Positions 9,903 to 18,287 of a DNA stretch of 64,000 bases are shown here, piece after piece. Position 1 is the first letter of the stretch. Every line of letters begins with the position of its first letter. A model generated the notes under the pieces. The model saw nothing but the letters and a program-made list of their open reading frames with translations. It was not told the origin of the DNA and ran no database searches. A program made the position numbers and the translations under genes. Source of the DNA: Hyphomonas sp. (GTDB lineage Bacteria > Pseudomonadota > Alphaproteobacteria > Caulobacterales > Hyphomonadaceae); assembly GCF_022844445.1 (NCBI RefSeq), contig NZ_JALHLS010000001.1, positions 186,001 through 250,000 of the forward strand, in the 5' to 3' direction.

Positions 9903-10892
9903 TCAGATCAGAACGACAACCTTGCCCGTCGCCTTGCGATCCATCAGTTCCCGGATAGCTTCACCGCCGCGTTCGAGCGGATAGGAATTCGACACGTGCG
10001 GGCGCACCTTGCCGGCTTTGTAGAGTTCGAACAGTTCTTTGACGTTCTGCGCATGGGCCTTCGGATCGCGCGCGACCGCCGCGCCCCAGAACACGCCGCG
10101 TACATCGCAGCTTTTCAGCAGCGTGAGGTTCAGCGGCAATTTCGGGATCCCGGCCGGGAAGCCGATGACGAGGAAGCGGCCTTCCCAGTTCAGTGCGCGC
10201 ACGGCCGGCTCGGCATAATTGCCGCCCACGCCGTCATACACGATGTCGACGCCGCCGCCGGAGATCGCCTTGATGTCATCGGCGAATTTCTTCTGGCCAT
10301 CGCGGTCCAGTTCTGCCGCATAGACCAGCCCCTTGTCGGCGCCTTTGGTGAGGCAGAAGTCCACTTTCGCCTGCGTCGAGGCCGCGGCGATCACTTCCAG
10401 GCCCATCGCCTTGCCGAGTTCCACCGCCGCAATGCCGACGCCGCCGGCGGCGCCCAGCACCAGCAGCTTCTCGCCCTTCTTCGGGTCTGCCCGGTCCTTC
10501 AGCGCGTAGTAGGAGGTGCCGTAGGTCATCATGAAGGCGGCCGCTTCATCGAAGGGCATGTTATCCGGAATCGGCATGACGCTCGGTCCAGCCGCGAGGC
10601 AGAACTGCGCCATACCGCCCGTGCCGACCGAAGCCAGCACGCGGTCGCCAGGCTTCACGTGAGTGACGCCTTCACCCAGAGCGGAAACGAAGCCCGCTAC
10701 TTCGCCGCCCGGCGCAAACGGGCGCGCGGGTTTGAACTGGTACATGTCCTGCAGCATTAGCGCGTCCGGGAAGTTCACCCCGCAGGCTTTCACTTCGATC
10801 AGCACCTGACCCTTGCCGGGCACCGGCGCGGCCACATCCTCGATCACGAGGGACTCAGGGCCCCCGACAGTTTTCGATAGCACGGCTTTCAT
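9903..10892 (-). CDS. Zinc-independent NADPH:quinone oxidoreductase family protein
   Basis: A 329-residue member of the medium-chain dehydrogenase/reductase superfamily, quinone oxidoreductase branch. The GroES-like N-terminal domain contains GPESLVIEDVAAPVPGKGQV and VKACGVNFPDALM, where zinc ligands of alcohol dehydrogenases are missing. The Rossmann domain has LLVLGAAGGVGIAAVELGKA and VDIVYDGVGGNYAEPAVRAL. It ends with EAIRELMDRKATGKVVV, standard for the family. Likely reduces quinones or activated alkenes with NADPH; specific substrate unknown. It is convergent with dnaK across the terminator. Confidence 0.88.
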   Translation of the reverse strand: MKAVLSKTVGGPESLVIEDVAAPVPGKGQVLIEVKACGVNFPDALMLQDMYQFKPARPFAPGGEVAGFVSALGEGVTHVKPGDRVLASVGTGGMAQFCLAAGPSVMPIPDNMPFDEAAAFMMTYGTSYYALKDRADPKKGEKLLVLGAAGGVGIAAVELGKAMGLEVIAAASTQAKVDFCLTKGADKGLVYAAELDRDGQKKFADDIKAISGGGVDIVYDGVGGNYAEPAVRALNWEGRFLVIGFPAGIPKLPLNLTLLKSCDVRGVFWGAAVARDPKAHAQNVKELFELYKAGKVRPHVSNSYPLERGGEAIRELMDRKATGKVVVLI

Positions 10893-10989
10893 GCGCCACT
10901 CCCTTCACGGCTTGTTGTTTCGACCTCTGGACGGTAGCCATGCGGCACGCCCCCGCCAAGCCTGACGCGGGGGGAAAGAGGCAAAAGAG

Positions 10990-11862
10990 ATGGCGAAAAT
11001 CTGGTCCCTTGCCCTGCATGGCGGCGCCGGGCCGATCTTCGGGCGCGATTACGCGCCGGAAGAAGCACACATCCGCGGCCTGCTTGCCGATGGCGCGGCG
11101 CGCCTCGCCGCCGGCGAGGCCGCGCTGGACGTCGTTGAGGCTATGGTGATGGAACTCGAAGCCTCCGGCCTCTACGTCGCCGGCCGGGGTGCGAGCCCGA
11201 ATTCCGCCGGCCAGTGGGAACTCGACGCCGCGATCATGGACGGGCGCACGCGCCGCGCCGGCGCGGTCGGCGCGCTTCAGGGCTTCGAAAGCCCTATCCA
11301 GGCCGCCCGCGCCGTGATGGAGCGCACGCCCAACGTCCTGCTCGTCGGTGACGGTGCCGTAACGCTCGCCGAGGAGGCTGGCCTCGCCCGCGTGGTCGAT
11401 CCGCAAACCTATTATGGCGCGGTCGACGAAGACACCGTTCAGGAAGACATGCCCAACATGGGCACCGTCGGCTGCGTCGCGCTCGACCTCTACGGCGACC
11501 TTGCTGCCGCCACTTCAACTGGCGGCGTCCTGTCCAAGACGCCGGGCCGCATCGGCGACACGCCGATCATCGGCGCCGGCACTTGGGCCGACGAGCGCTG
11601 CGCCGTCAGCTGCACCGGCCTCGGCGAATACTTCATCCGGGCCAATGCGGCCGCCGATGTCTCTGCCCGCATCCGCTATGGCAACCAGCCGTTCGAAAGG
11701 GCGGTCCACGGCGCGCTGGATGATGTCAAGCGCCTCGGCGGCAATGGCGGCATGATCGCTGTCTCGGCGAGCGGCGATCTTGCCTGGGGCTTCAATTCAT
11801 CCGGCCTCAAACGTGGCCTCGCGGACTGGCGCGGCCGTTTCGAAGTGGCGACGTTCCTATGA
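10990..11862 (+). CDS. iaaA: Isoaspartyl peptidase / L-asparaginase (Ntn hydrolase)
   Basis: A 290-residue precursor of a plant-type asparaginase that cleaves isoaspartyl dipeptides. It begins with [10 protein letters not shown], continues with [20 protein letters not shown], and has the self-processing site at Thr159 in [14 protein letters not shown]; cleavage would make Thr159 the N-terminal nucleophile of the beta subunit. Later motifs [20 protein letters not shown] and [10 protein letters not shown] agree. GAGAGGCAAAAGAG precedes the ATG. It shares a four-base ATGA overlap with the next gene and likely forms an operon with it and the methyltransferase gene. Confidence 0.93.
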   Translation: MAKIWSLALHGGAGPIFGRDYAPEEAHIRGLLADGAARLAAGEAALDVVEAMVMELEASGLYVAGRGASPNSAGQWELDAAIMDGRTRRAGAVGALQGFESPIQAARAVMERTPNVLLVGDGAVTLAEEAGLARVVDPQTYYGAVDEDTVQEDMPNMGTVGCVALDLYGDLAAATSTGGVLSKTPGRIGDTPIIGAGTWADERCAVSCTGLGEYFIRANAAADVSARIRYGNQPFERAVHGALDDVKRLGGNGGMIAVSASGDLAWGFNSSGLKRGLADWRGRFEVATFL

Positions 11863-12179
11863 TCATAGCTTTCTGGATTCTCGCCGCGCTTCTCGGCTTC
11901 GCCATCCTGCTGGCCGCGCAGATGCGAATGCTGCTGTCGATCGCGCTGCGCCGAGCGCTGGCAGCGAAGTTCGGCGGCAAGCACACCGACCCCGAATACC
12001 GCACCGCGATTTATGACGCAGGCCGCATCCCGCCGGACCACGAGCATACGCGTTATCTGTCCACGGAGTATCCGAACCCCCTCGCCCACCTGCAGCTCGC
12101 CCGCCGCGTCGCCCTCATCGCCCCTGCGCTCTTGCTGGTGCTTGTGCTCACCGGCCGCTACGGCCTCGGAGTGTTCTGA
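11859..12179 (+). CDS. Small conserved membrane protein, function unknown
   Basis: A 106-residue protein with a hydrophobic N-terminal helix (residues 2-20) and another near the C-terminus (about 84-101). Between them is a polar stretch with [27 protein letters not shown] do not recognise the family. The start overlaps the asparaginase stop (ATGA) and the stop is one base from the methyltransferase ATG, so all three are probably translated from one mRNA. Confidence 0.7.
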   Translation: MIIAFWILAALLGFAILLAAQMRMLLSIALRRALAAKFGGKHTDPEYRTAIYDAGRIPPDHEHTRYLSTEYPNPLAHLQLARRVALIAPALLLVLVLTGRYGLGVF

Positions 12180-12180
12180 C

Positions 12181-12714
12181 ATGCGCGGCTTCTTCGCCAT
12201 CGGCGCCGAGCGCATTTCCAAGCCGATGAACCTCGGCGCCCTGATGCGCACCGGCCATGCCTTCGGCGCCAGCTTCGTCTTCTCGATCCGGGCCGCGAAG
12301 AACATCAAGGAAGGCCACTGGGCCGATACTTCCAAGAGCGAAGACCAGATCCCCTTCTACCAGTGGGACTCCGTTGACCAGATGCAGCTTCCGCGCGGCT
12401 GCCAATTGGTCGGCATCGAACTGACAGATGACGCCGTCATGCTCCCCTCCTTCCGGCATCCTCCTCAGGCGGCCTATATCCTCGGCCCGGAGAAGGGAAA
12501 CCTCTCGCCGGAAATCCTGGAGCGCTGCGCGCACGTCGTGAAGATCCCGACCAAGTTCTGCATCAATGTCAGCCTCGCCGGCGCGATGGTGATGTATGAC
12601 CGGCATTTGTCGATGGGCGGTTATGCCCCGCGCCCCATCATGCCCGGCGGACCGGACACGCAAGTCCGGAAACATGTTGCGGGTCCGGACAGAATAAAGC
12701 CGGGTGAAGGTTAG
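12181..12714 (+). CDS. TrmH/SpoU-family RNA 2'-O-methyltransferase
   Basis: A 177-residue SPOUT (alpha/beta-knot) methyltransferase. All three motifs are visible: motif 1 around NLGALMRTGHAFG, motif 2 as ILGPEKGNLSPE, and motif 3 as CINVSLAGAMVMYDR, which form the S-adenosylmethionine-binding knot. It is short and lacks the N-terminal substrate-binding domain of TrmH/RlmB, so it resembles the compact rRNA/tRNA methyltransferases; the target nucleotide is unknown. The ATG at 12181 is chosen because it begins the conserved core directly after the preceding stop. The tail (PGGPDTQVRKHVAGPDR) is polar and non-conserved. Confidence 0.85.
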   Translation: MRGFFAIGAERISKPMNLGALMRTGHAFGASFVFSIRAAKNIKEGHWADTSKSEDQIPFYQWDSVDQMQLPRGCQLVGIELTDDAVMLPSFRHPPQAAYILGPEKGNLSPEILERCAHVVKIPTKFCINVSLAGAMVMYDRHLSMGGYAPRPIMPGGPDTQVRKHVAGPDRIKPGEG

Positions 12715-13385
12715 CGCGCGCCAAGCATCCGCTGCAGCATACCCAGCATGCCGGTAAAGTGCAGGCCGCCATCGCGCACGGCGAGCGCGTAGCATATCTC
12801 GCCCTCGTCGCCGACCGGCGTGTGCGTGTCTGCCGGCCCCTTGATCACGACATCGCCTGGCCCGTACGAGCCGCGTTCGTCGGAAAAGCCGCCGGCTACG
12901 ACCAGCGTGTACTCATGGCCCGCATGCGTGTGGCGCGGAATCTTCGCGCCCGGCGAAATCCTGTAGAGTTCGGTTTCCATGCGCGAGCCGGTGTCGAGCT
13001 TCAAACGTTTCAGCCCGCGGCCCATTGGCCGCCAGCTGCCGCGCCCGGTAGCTTCCAGCGCTGCCGTGCGCAGCGGCTCAGGCAGCGCCAGCATCTCGTC
13101 GATCGCTTCTCCCGCGGCGCGCCCCGCACGGACCGAAGCGGCCGCGCCGGCATCCAGTTCGTCGATGGCTGCCAGTGCCCGGTCGAGCGCCCCGTCGCTG
13201 AGCTTCGCTGACGCGGCGGACTCCAGCAGGCTGCCGGAGATCATTTCGCTGAACACAACTGATTCCCGGATCTCCGGGCGCAGCACGCCCTGCGTCTCGA
13301 CCATCAGCGTAAAGGCCGGATCAAGGCAACCTGCCGCGTAAGCAGCATAGAGTTCACTGAAGGAGTTGGGAGGTGAAGCTGGCAT
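12711..13385 (-). CDS. chrR: ChrR-family cupin anti-sigma factor lacking the N-terminal zinc ligands
   Basis: A 224-residue two-domain protein like Rhodobacter ChrR, which holds its ECF sigma factor inactive until singlet oxygen or peroxides act. The N-terminal fold is recognisable (AAYAAGCLDPAFTLMVETQ), but the zinc-binding His and two Cys of ChrR (HLSLCDEC) align with Gln32, Arg36 and Ile39 here, and no early His-His pair is seen. The C-terminal cupin keeps its metal ligands His152, His154, Glu158 (HTHAGHEYTLV) and His188 (DTHTPV). It lies downstream of an ECF sigma gene on the same strand, the normal order. Whether it still binds the sigma factor is open. Its last bases overlap the convergent methyltransferase gene. 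Confidence 0.85.
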   Translation of the reverse strand: MPASPPNSFSELYAAYAAGCLDPAFTLMVETQGVLRPEIRESVVFSEMISGSLLESAASAKLSDGALDRALAAIDELDAGAAASVRAGRAAGEAIDEMLALPEPLRTAALEATGRGSWRPMGRGLKRLKLDTGSRMETELYRISPGAKIPRHTHAGHEYTLVVAGGFSDERGSYGPGDVVIKGPADTHTPVGDEGEICYALAVRDGGLHFTGMLGMLQRMLGAR

Positions 13386-13471
13386 CGCACAAAAGATCCG
13401 GTCGTTTCCCGCTAGATTGTCCGCGTGACGGGAAGGTCAAGGACAAGCCGCTACAGAATGCAGGCCAAGGG

Positions 13472-14116
13472 TTAAGTCGCCCCTTCGAGCTCGCCTCTGA
13501 GGCGCAGGAAAGCCAGGCGAATTCGCGACTTCACGGTCCCGAGCGGCAGGTTGAAGGCCCGCGCAATCTCGGAATGCGAAAGCCCGTCATAAAAGGCGGC
13601 CTGCAACAGTAGCAGCTGGTCCGCTGGCAGCTTCACCAGCTGCGAGCGCACGAGGCCCTCCATCTGCCCGCGCGCCAGCGTGGCATCCGGCTGTTCGATC
13701 TCGGGCGGTCGCAGCATTGGGTCATCCGCGGTCAGTTCCGGGCGGCGCTGGCGGCGCTGCACGTCGATTCGGCGGTTGCGGGCGATCCGGAACATCCAGG
13801 TCGAAACCGAGGCCTGTTTGCGGTCATACAGACCTGCCTTCTGCCACACGGTCACCAGAACATCCTGCGCAAGTTCCTCGGCTTCGGAATCACTCGCGCC
13901 AAGACGCAGCATGTAGCTCTTGATCCGGGGGGCGTAGAAATCGAACAACTCGGCAAAGGCCGCCTTGCTGCGCTCGGCGGAAATCGCCGCCATGCAGTCT
14001 GCGTGACGATCCCGGAGATCGGGATCCGCTGTCCTGACGGTCTTGTCGAACACGCGTGCTGCCTTTCCCGTTTTGCTGGGATCACTTTCACCGTTGTGAC
14101 GTCGCAAAGCAACCAT
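13472..14116 (-). CDS. rpoE: ECF (group 4) RNA polymerase sigma factor, ChrR-associated
   Basis: A 214-residue sigma factor. Region 2 is at about residues 52-125 (FAELFDFYAPRIKSYMLRLG, AEELAQDVLVTVWQKAGLYD, STWMFRIARNRRIDVQRR) and region 4 at about 155-210 (LLLLQAAFYDGLSHSEIARA, LPLGTVKSRIRLAFLRLR). Order and 86-base spacing with the ChrR gene fit ECF11-type photo-oxidative stress modules. The first ~45 residues are not conserved, so an internal start is possible. In the family, the sigma factor activates its own operon and repair genes; no certain self-promoter was identified upstream. Confidence 0.9.
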   Translation of the reverse strand: MVALRRHNGESDPSKTGKAARVFDKTVRTADPDLRDRHADCMAAISAERSKAAFAELFDFYAPRIKSYMLRLGASDSEAEELAQDVLVTVWQKAGLYDRKQASVSTWMFRIARNRRIDVQRRQRRPELTADDPMLRPPEIEQPDATLARGQMEGLVRSQLVKLPADQLLLLQAAFYDGLSHSEIARAFNLPLGTVKSRIRLAFLRLRGELEGAT

Positions 14117-14137
14117 GGCGTTTAAACTTTCGTGATT

Positions 14138-14154
14138 ACACTCGTTATAAGTGT
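14138..14154. promoter_or_regulatory. Short inverted repeat in the sigma/IalB divergent promoter region
   Basis: ACACT, seven bases, AGTGT, in an AT-rich stretch just upstream of the ECF sigma gene and 72 bases before the IalB-like gene. The position suits an operator acting on either or both promoters. The arms are only five bases, so chance is possible. Confidence 0.3.
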
Positions 14155-14225
14155 TTCTCGTGGTCGCGCCCGGAGGCGCTTGCCACTACAGTTCTGGTCT
14201 CAGCGCCGACTATGGGAAGAAGCTA

Positions 14226-14759
14226 TTGAGCAAGCAACATCAAACACGCCGCCGGACGTCCCGCCGCGCCCTTCATCTCGCAATCGTGATCGCGCCGCTC
14301 TTCCTGGCGGCCCCGGCGATGGCCGAACCGACGGCCGTGGGCCGTTTCAAGGACTGGGCGGTGTTCACCGAAACGGTGGAAGGCGATCTCATCTGCTACG
14401 CTGCGACCGAAGCCGAAACGAAGACGCCGACCAAGGTGAACCATGGCGCGGTCTGGTACTATGTGACGAGCTGGAAGTCCGGCAAGGCCAAGGCTCAGCC
14501 CTCGATCAAGGTCGGCTATGACATAAAGGAAGGCTCGAGCCCCAAGGCCAAGGTCGGACGTTCGTCCTGGACCCTCTTTCCGGCCGGCCGTGAAGCCTTC
14601 GCCGAGGATGCTGACGATCCGGCCATCGTCAAAGCCTTGCGCGAAGGCGCAAGCCTCACGGTCGATGCTACCTCCGCAAGGGGCACGAAGGTGTCCTACA
14701 AGTTCTCGCTGAGCGGTTCGGCCAGCGCCATCGATAAGGCGGCGGAAGCCTGCCGCTGA
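14226..14759 (+). CDS. IalB-like exported protein
   Basis: A 178-residue exported protein resembling the invasion-associated locus B family, found widely in alphaproteobacteria and not only in pathogens. A signal peptide runs to about residue 36 (ALHLAIVIAPLFLAAPAMA). The mature part opens with RFKDWAVFTETVEGDLICYA, like the IalB start with its first cysteine, and has KAKVGRSSWTLFPAGREAF and a cysteine near the end (AEACR) that may pair. The TTG at 14226 is chosen because GGGAAGAAG lies just upstream and it places the signal peptide at the N-terminus; the frame is open further upstream. Function unknown. Confidence 0.72.
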   Translation: MSKQHQTRRRTSRRALHLAIVIAPLFLAAPAMAEPTAVGRFKDWAVFTETVEGDLICYAATEAETKTPTKVNHGAVWYYVTSWKSGKAKAQPSIKVGYDIKEGSSPKAKVGRSSWTLFPAGREAFAEDADDPAIVKALREGASLTVDATSARGTKVSYKFSLSGSASAIDKAAEACR

Positions 14760-14769
14760 GGGCCTGGCG

Positions 14770-15405
14770 CTATTTCCAGGCCGGCTTGACGAACTTCTCC
14801 GGGATCATGCCTTCAGCCTCGGCATAATAGGTGAGCACCTTCGCCATGTCGGCGGCGGCGTCCTCCGTGGTCTCAAGCGGGCCTTCGAGGCGCAGCACCT
14901 TGGTCTTGTAGTCCAGCACCGCCATCAGCAGCGGCACCTTCGCCGACCGTGCGATATGGTAAAACCCGGTCTTCCAGTTGGGATTGGCCTCCCGCGTGCC
15001 CTCAGGCGCGACCGCCAGATGCATCGTATCGGATGCCGCAAAGGCCTGCCGCATCTGCTCGACTACGTCGTGCGAACTGGACCGCTCAACCGGCACGCAG
15101 CCCGACCGCTTCACCAGCCAGCCCAGCGGCCCGCGCACCAACGCCGCCTTGCCCATCCAATTGAGCTTCACGCGGTACCAGCCGGCAACGGCGACCATCG
15201 TCAGACCGTCCCAGTTGGACGTGTGCGGCGCCGCCACGATCACGGATTTCGGCACCTGAACCGGCCAGTCCGAGCCAACCCGCCAGCCGGTCGCCTTCAG
15301 GTAGAGCCAGGAGACACCGCGGATGAATTCAGAGAAAAGGCCGCTATAGGGGGCGCTGCGCGCGAAAGGGCCGTTGGCCCGCTTGGCGTGTCCTGTAGCT
15401 GTCAT
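14770..15405 (-). CDS. Lysophospholipid acyltransferase-family protein (PlsC-like)
   Basis: A 211-residue acyltransferase with the HX4D catalytic motif in APHTSNWDGLTM and the substrate-phosphate motif in VAPEGTREANPNWKTGF. A hydrophobic segment precedes the motif (residues ~25-60), suggesting membrane association. It belongs to the short bacterial 1-acyl-glycerol-3-phosphate acyltransferase-like group; exact acceptor unknown. A second PlsC-like gene is at 50664-51407, so this one may serve another lipid. The stop is ten bases from the end of the convergent IalB-like gene. Confidence 0.85.
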   Translation of the reverse strand: MTATGHAKRANGPFARSAPYSGLFSEFIRGVSWLYLKATGWRVGSDWPVQVPKSVIVAAPHTSNWDGLTMVAVAGWYRVKLNWMGKAALVRGPLGWLVKRSGCVPVERSSSHDVVEQMRQAFAASDTMHLAVAPEGTREANPNWKTGFYHIARSAKVPLLMAVLDYKTKVLRLEGPLETTEDAAADMAKVLTYYAEAEGMIPEKFVKPAWK

Positions 15406-15504
15406 GGCCCCACGATCGGTGCTTTGCGCCGGAATACCATATACCGCCGCGCGAATTCTGGCTGGATTGCATCGAAAAGCAGCTCAGGCGGGCAAATGCA
15501 AATT

Positions 15505-15530
15505 GGGCGGCGACCCGAAGATCGCCGCCC
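15505..15530 (-). terminator. Hairpin after the OmpA-type lipoprotein gene
   Basis: Nine-base perfect arms GGGCGGCGA (15505-15513) and TCGCCGCCC (15522-15530), 34 bases past the stop of the minus-strand lipoprotein gene. On the minus strand it is followed by AATTTGCATTT, a weak U-tract, so termination is likely but not certain. Confidence 0.55.
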
Positions 15531-15563
15531 GTCCTTGTTCAGCCTGTCAGGCCGGAGCGCAGA

Positions 15564-16202
15564 TTACTGCGAGACTGGGGTCAGGATGATCTCAACGCGG
15601 CGGTTCTGGACCCGGCCGGCTTCGGTCGAGTTGTCAGCCACTGGATAATCGATACCCATGCCGGTTGCGGTCATCCGGATCGGCTGGACACCCTGGTTGA
15701 CCAGATAGGCACGCACGGCGTCGGCGCGCTGTTGCGACAAGCGCTGGTTGAAACCGCGGTCACCTTCCGAGGAAGCGTGGCCACGGATGTCGACGGCGGT
15801 CGACGGATACTCGACGAGCGTCGTCGCGACGCTGTTAAGCGCCTGATAGAAGCCCGGCTGGATGGTCGCGCTCGATTGGGCGAAGGTGATGCCGGACGGC
15901 ATGGTCAACGCAAGCTGGTCGCCTTGACGCTCGACTTCGATGCCCGTGCCCGCGGTTTGCTGGCGCAGCTTCTCTTCCTGCTTGTCCATGTAGACGCCGA
16001 CCGAAGCGCCGGCGATCGCGCCCACAGCCGCGCCGATCGCGGCGTTACGCTTGTCATCACCGCCGGCCATCATGCCGGCGCCTGCGCCAAGGATAGCACC
16101 GGCTGCGGTGCCGGTCAGTACGCGCTGGCTCGGGCCGGTCTGGCAGGCCTGCAGGAATAGCGGCAGCGCGAGTGCGGCCACGAGGATTGCGGACTTCTTC
16201 AT
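15564..16202 (-). CDS. OmpA-family outer-membrane lipoprotein with glycine-zipper segment
   Basis: A 212-residue lipoprotein. The signal ends LFLQAC (lipobox Cys20). Residues about 28-70 form a Gly/Ala-rich glycine-zipper helix pair (AAGAILGAGAGMMAGG, AIGAAVGAIAGASVGVYMD). The C-terminal ~110 residues are an OmpA/Pal-type peptidoglycan-binding domain with the hallmark VDIRGHASSEGDRGFNQRLS, Arg-Ala-Val pattern (QQRADAVRAYL) and GRVQNRRVEI. The protein probably links the outer membrane to the cell wall. Its strong hairpin terminator and 189-base upstream region suggest it is monocistronic. Confidence 0.9.
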   Translation of the reverse strand: MKKSAILVAALALPLFLQACQTGPSQRVLTGTAAGAILGAGAGMMAGGDDKRNAAIGAAVGAIAGASVGVYMDKQEEKLRQQTAGTGIEVERQGDQLALTMPSGITFAQSSATIQPGFYQALNSVATTLVEYPSTAVDIRGHASSEGDRGFNQRLSQQRADAVRAYLVNQGVQPIRMTATGMGIDYPVADNSTEAGRVQNRRVEIILTPVSQ

Positions 16203-16391
16203 GAGGAGACTCCCTTGTCATGGTTTGATGGGCCGCTCTTTGCGGCAACCCGTATGAATATACGCCAACAGCCCGGGGGTTCCCGCAATTCGGTGACAAA
16301 AAGAAGGCATACTCAACCATTTGCACCCTTACATTCCGTCCATGTACGGAGCGGTTTTCCTTAACGGAGCCCCCATGCTATAGGCCCGCCG

Positions 16392-17558
16392 ATGTCCAGA
16401 ACCCTCGATCTTTCCAGGCGCCCCGCGCCCCTACCCGGCCCCAGAACGCTGGCCGGCCTGTCAATTCCGGCCCTCAAGGCCGAAATGGAAAGCCTCGGGC
16501 TTGACCCCAAGCAGGCAGGTATGCGGGCCAAGCAATTGCGCCGGTGGGTTCACCATTTCGGCGCACGTGAATTTTCGGTTATGTCGGATATCGCGAAGGA
16601 ACTTCGCGCGGTTCTGGCTGACAAGTACGTGCTGGACCGTCCGGAAATCGCCGACCATCAGGTCTCGAAGGACGGCACCCAGAAATGGCTCACCCGCTTC
16701 GCCCCCGGCGTCGAAGGCGAAAGCGTCTACATCCCCGATGTCGGCAAGGCCGGCGCACTCTGCGTCTCTAGCCAGGTCGGCTGCACCCTCAATTGCACTT
16801 TCTGCCATACCGGCACGCAGGCCCTCGTTCGCAACCTGACGGCGGCCGAAATCGTCCAGCAGGTGCTGATCGCGCGCGACGCACTTTCCGAGTGGCCGAC
16901 GTCGACGGAAGACCGCCTGCTGACGAACATCGTCTTCATGGGCATGGGCGAGCCGCTCTACAATCTGGACAACGTCGTTGAAGCTATCGACACCATCGCC
17001 GACGGCGACGGCATCTCCATCGGCCGCCGCCGCATCACGGTGTCCACTGCCGGCGTAGCCCCGAAGATCCCCGAGCTTGGCGCACGCACCAATGCCGCCC
17101 TCGCCATCTCGCTGCACGCCACGAATGATGACCTGCGCGACCAACTGGTGCCAATCAACAAGAAGTACGACCTGCAGACCCTTTTCGAGGCGATCCGCGC
17201 CTATCCCGACCTCGGAAACTCGAAGCGCGTCACCTTCGAATATGTCATGCTGAAGGGCGTCAACGACTCGCTCGCCGAGGCACGCGATCTCATCCGTCTG
17301 CTGAAGGGTGTGCCGGCGAAAATCAACCTGATCCCGTTCAACCCCTGGCCGGGCAGCCCCTACGAGTGCTCCGACTGGGAGACGATCGAGGAATTCGCTG
17401 AAGTGCTGAACCGCGCCGGCTATGCCTCGCCGATCCGCACCCCGCGCGGCCGCGACATCCTGGCCGCCTGCGGCCAGCTGCGCTCGGAAAGCGTCAAGAA
17501 ATCCGCCGCCGAGAAGCGGCGTGAGGCGCTGGAAGGCGCGGCGGATCAAGGCGCCTGA
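16392..17558 (+). CDS. rlmN: Dual-specificity 23S rRNA/tRNA adenine-C2 methyltransferase RlmN
   Basis: A 388-residue radical-SAM enzyme that methylates A2503 of 23S rRNA and A37 of some tRNAs. The iron-sulfur motif [11 protein letters not shown] is present after SSQVG; further hallmarks are [41 protein letters not shown] and [14 protein letters not shown]. The catalytic cysteine near the end is in DILAACGQL. The N-terminal helical domain ([33 protein letters not shown]) binds RNA. Length is normal. Confidence 0.96.
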   Translation: MSRTLDLSRRPAPLPGPRTLAGLSIPALKAEMESLGLDPKQAGMRAKQLRRWVHHFGAREFSVMSDIAKELRAVLADKYVLDRPEIADHQVSKDGTQKWLTRFAPGVEGESVYIPDVGKAGALCVSSQVGCTLNCTFCHTGTQALVRNLTAAEIVQQVLIARDALSEWPTSTEDRLLTNIVFMGMGEPLYNLDNVVEAIDTIADGDGISIGRRRITVSTAGVAPKIPELGARTNAALAISLHATNDDLRDQLVPINKKYDLQTLFEAIRAYPDLGNSKRVTFEYVMLKGVNDSLAEARDLIRLLKGVPAKINLIPFNPWPGSPYECSDWETIEEFAEVLNRAGYASPIRTPRGRDILAACGQLRSESVKKSAAEKRREALEGAADQGA

Positions 17559-17587
17559 GACAGCGTCTCCCGCGAGCAATGCAGCCG

Positions 17588-18010
17588 TCAATTTTCGGCG
17601 AGTAATTCTGCAAGTCGCATCTGAAGATGCGGAACGGCCGCTTCGTGCTGGATGAATTCTGTGATCGACATGAGCGACCAGCGCTGCCCCTCTTCGCCAA
17701 ATTGTACACGTTCGATTTCTTCGATCTCCACACTCGCAATGCAGAAGTAAGTATCAAGCCCAGAAGATGACGGGCTCTCATAGCGCGTCAGTCTTTCAAT
17801 GCGCTCGGGAGCGATTCTCAGACCGAATTCCTCTTCCACTTCGCGGATCACACAGTCGACCGGACTTTCTTCGCCCTCACGCCCGCCCCCGGGCAGATCC
17901 CACATGCCTGGAAACGGAATTCCCTCCTTTTGATCACGAAGGTAGGCGATCAGCGCAGTTTCACAGACCAGCGCGATCTTCGTTCCGCTGAACGGTCCGC
18001 CATTCCACAT
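17588..18010 (-). CDS. Nudix hydrolase
   Basis: A 140-residue cytosolic hydrolase of nucleoside-diphosphate-linked compounds. The complete Nudix box is present: PGGGREGEESPVDCVI followed by REVEEEFGL (GX5EX7REUXEEXGU). The N-terminal strand region (IALVCETALIAYLRDQKEG) and PFPGMWDLPGG resemble MutT/ADP-sugar type enzymes. Substrate not predictable. The gene lies between rlmN (convergent) and a small DNA-binding-like protein on the same strand, 27 bases away. Confidence 0.9.
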   Translation of the reverse strand: MWNGGPFSGTKIALVCETALIAYLRDQKEGIPFPGMWDLPGGGREGEESPVDCVIREVEEEFGLRIAPERIERLTRYESPSSSGLDTYFCIASVEIEEIERVQFGEEGQRWSLMSITEFIQHEAAVPHLQMRLAELLAEN

Positions 18011-18037
18011 CCCGAAACTACTCCCTTGTGCCGCGCC

Positions 18038-18217
18038 CTACCGCATCTTCGAAATCTTCAGCTTGTCGATCTTTGCACGCGCCTGCACCGACTCCTCACT
18101 GCGGGTCAGCGCCTTGCCGATGGCTTTGAGGCTCATGCCCTTGGCCGCCAGAAGGTGCAGCTTCTGCACCTCGTCGGTCGTCCATGCCTGACGGTGGCGT
18201 TCAAATTTTTCGGCCAT
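18038..18217 (-). CDS. 59-residue SANT/Myb-like small protein
   Basis: A short, basic reading frame with a GGGAG Shine-Dalgarno about eight bases before its ATG (18215-18217). The sequence contains QAWTTDEVQKLHLLAAKGMS followed by LKAIGKALTRSEESVQARA, the tryptophan-led, three-helix pattern of SANT/Myb-like DNA-binding domains (WT..EV..L..L...G.s...I...L.Rs..SV..RA). It ends KIDKLKISKMR. I infer a DNA- or RNA-binding role. It precedes the Nudix gene by 27 bases on the same strand and may be in its operon. Small size makes it easy to miss. Confidence 0.7.
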   Translation of the reverse strand: MAEKFERHRQAWTTDEVQKLHLLAAKGMSLKAIGKALTRSEESVQARAKIDKLKISKMR

Positions 18218-18287
18218 GCGCTTGCTCCCGTACGCACGCCAGAACGGCGCACCTCGAACTTACACTAGACCACAATTTCCCTGCCTG

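Noticed and set aside
16461-17591. 376-codon frame opposite rlmN
   Set aside because: Antisense shadow; RlmN motifs on the other strand are complete.
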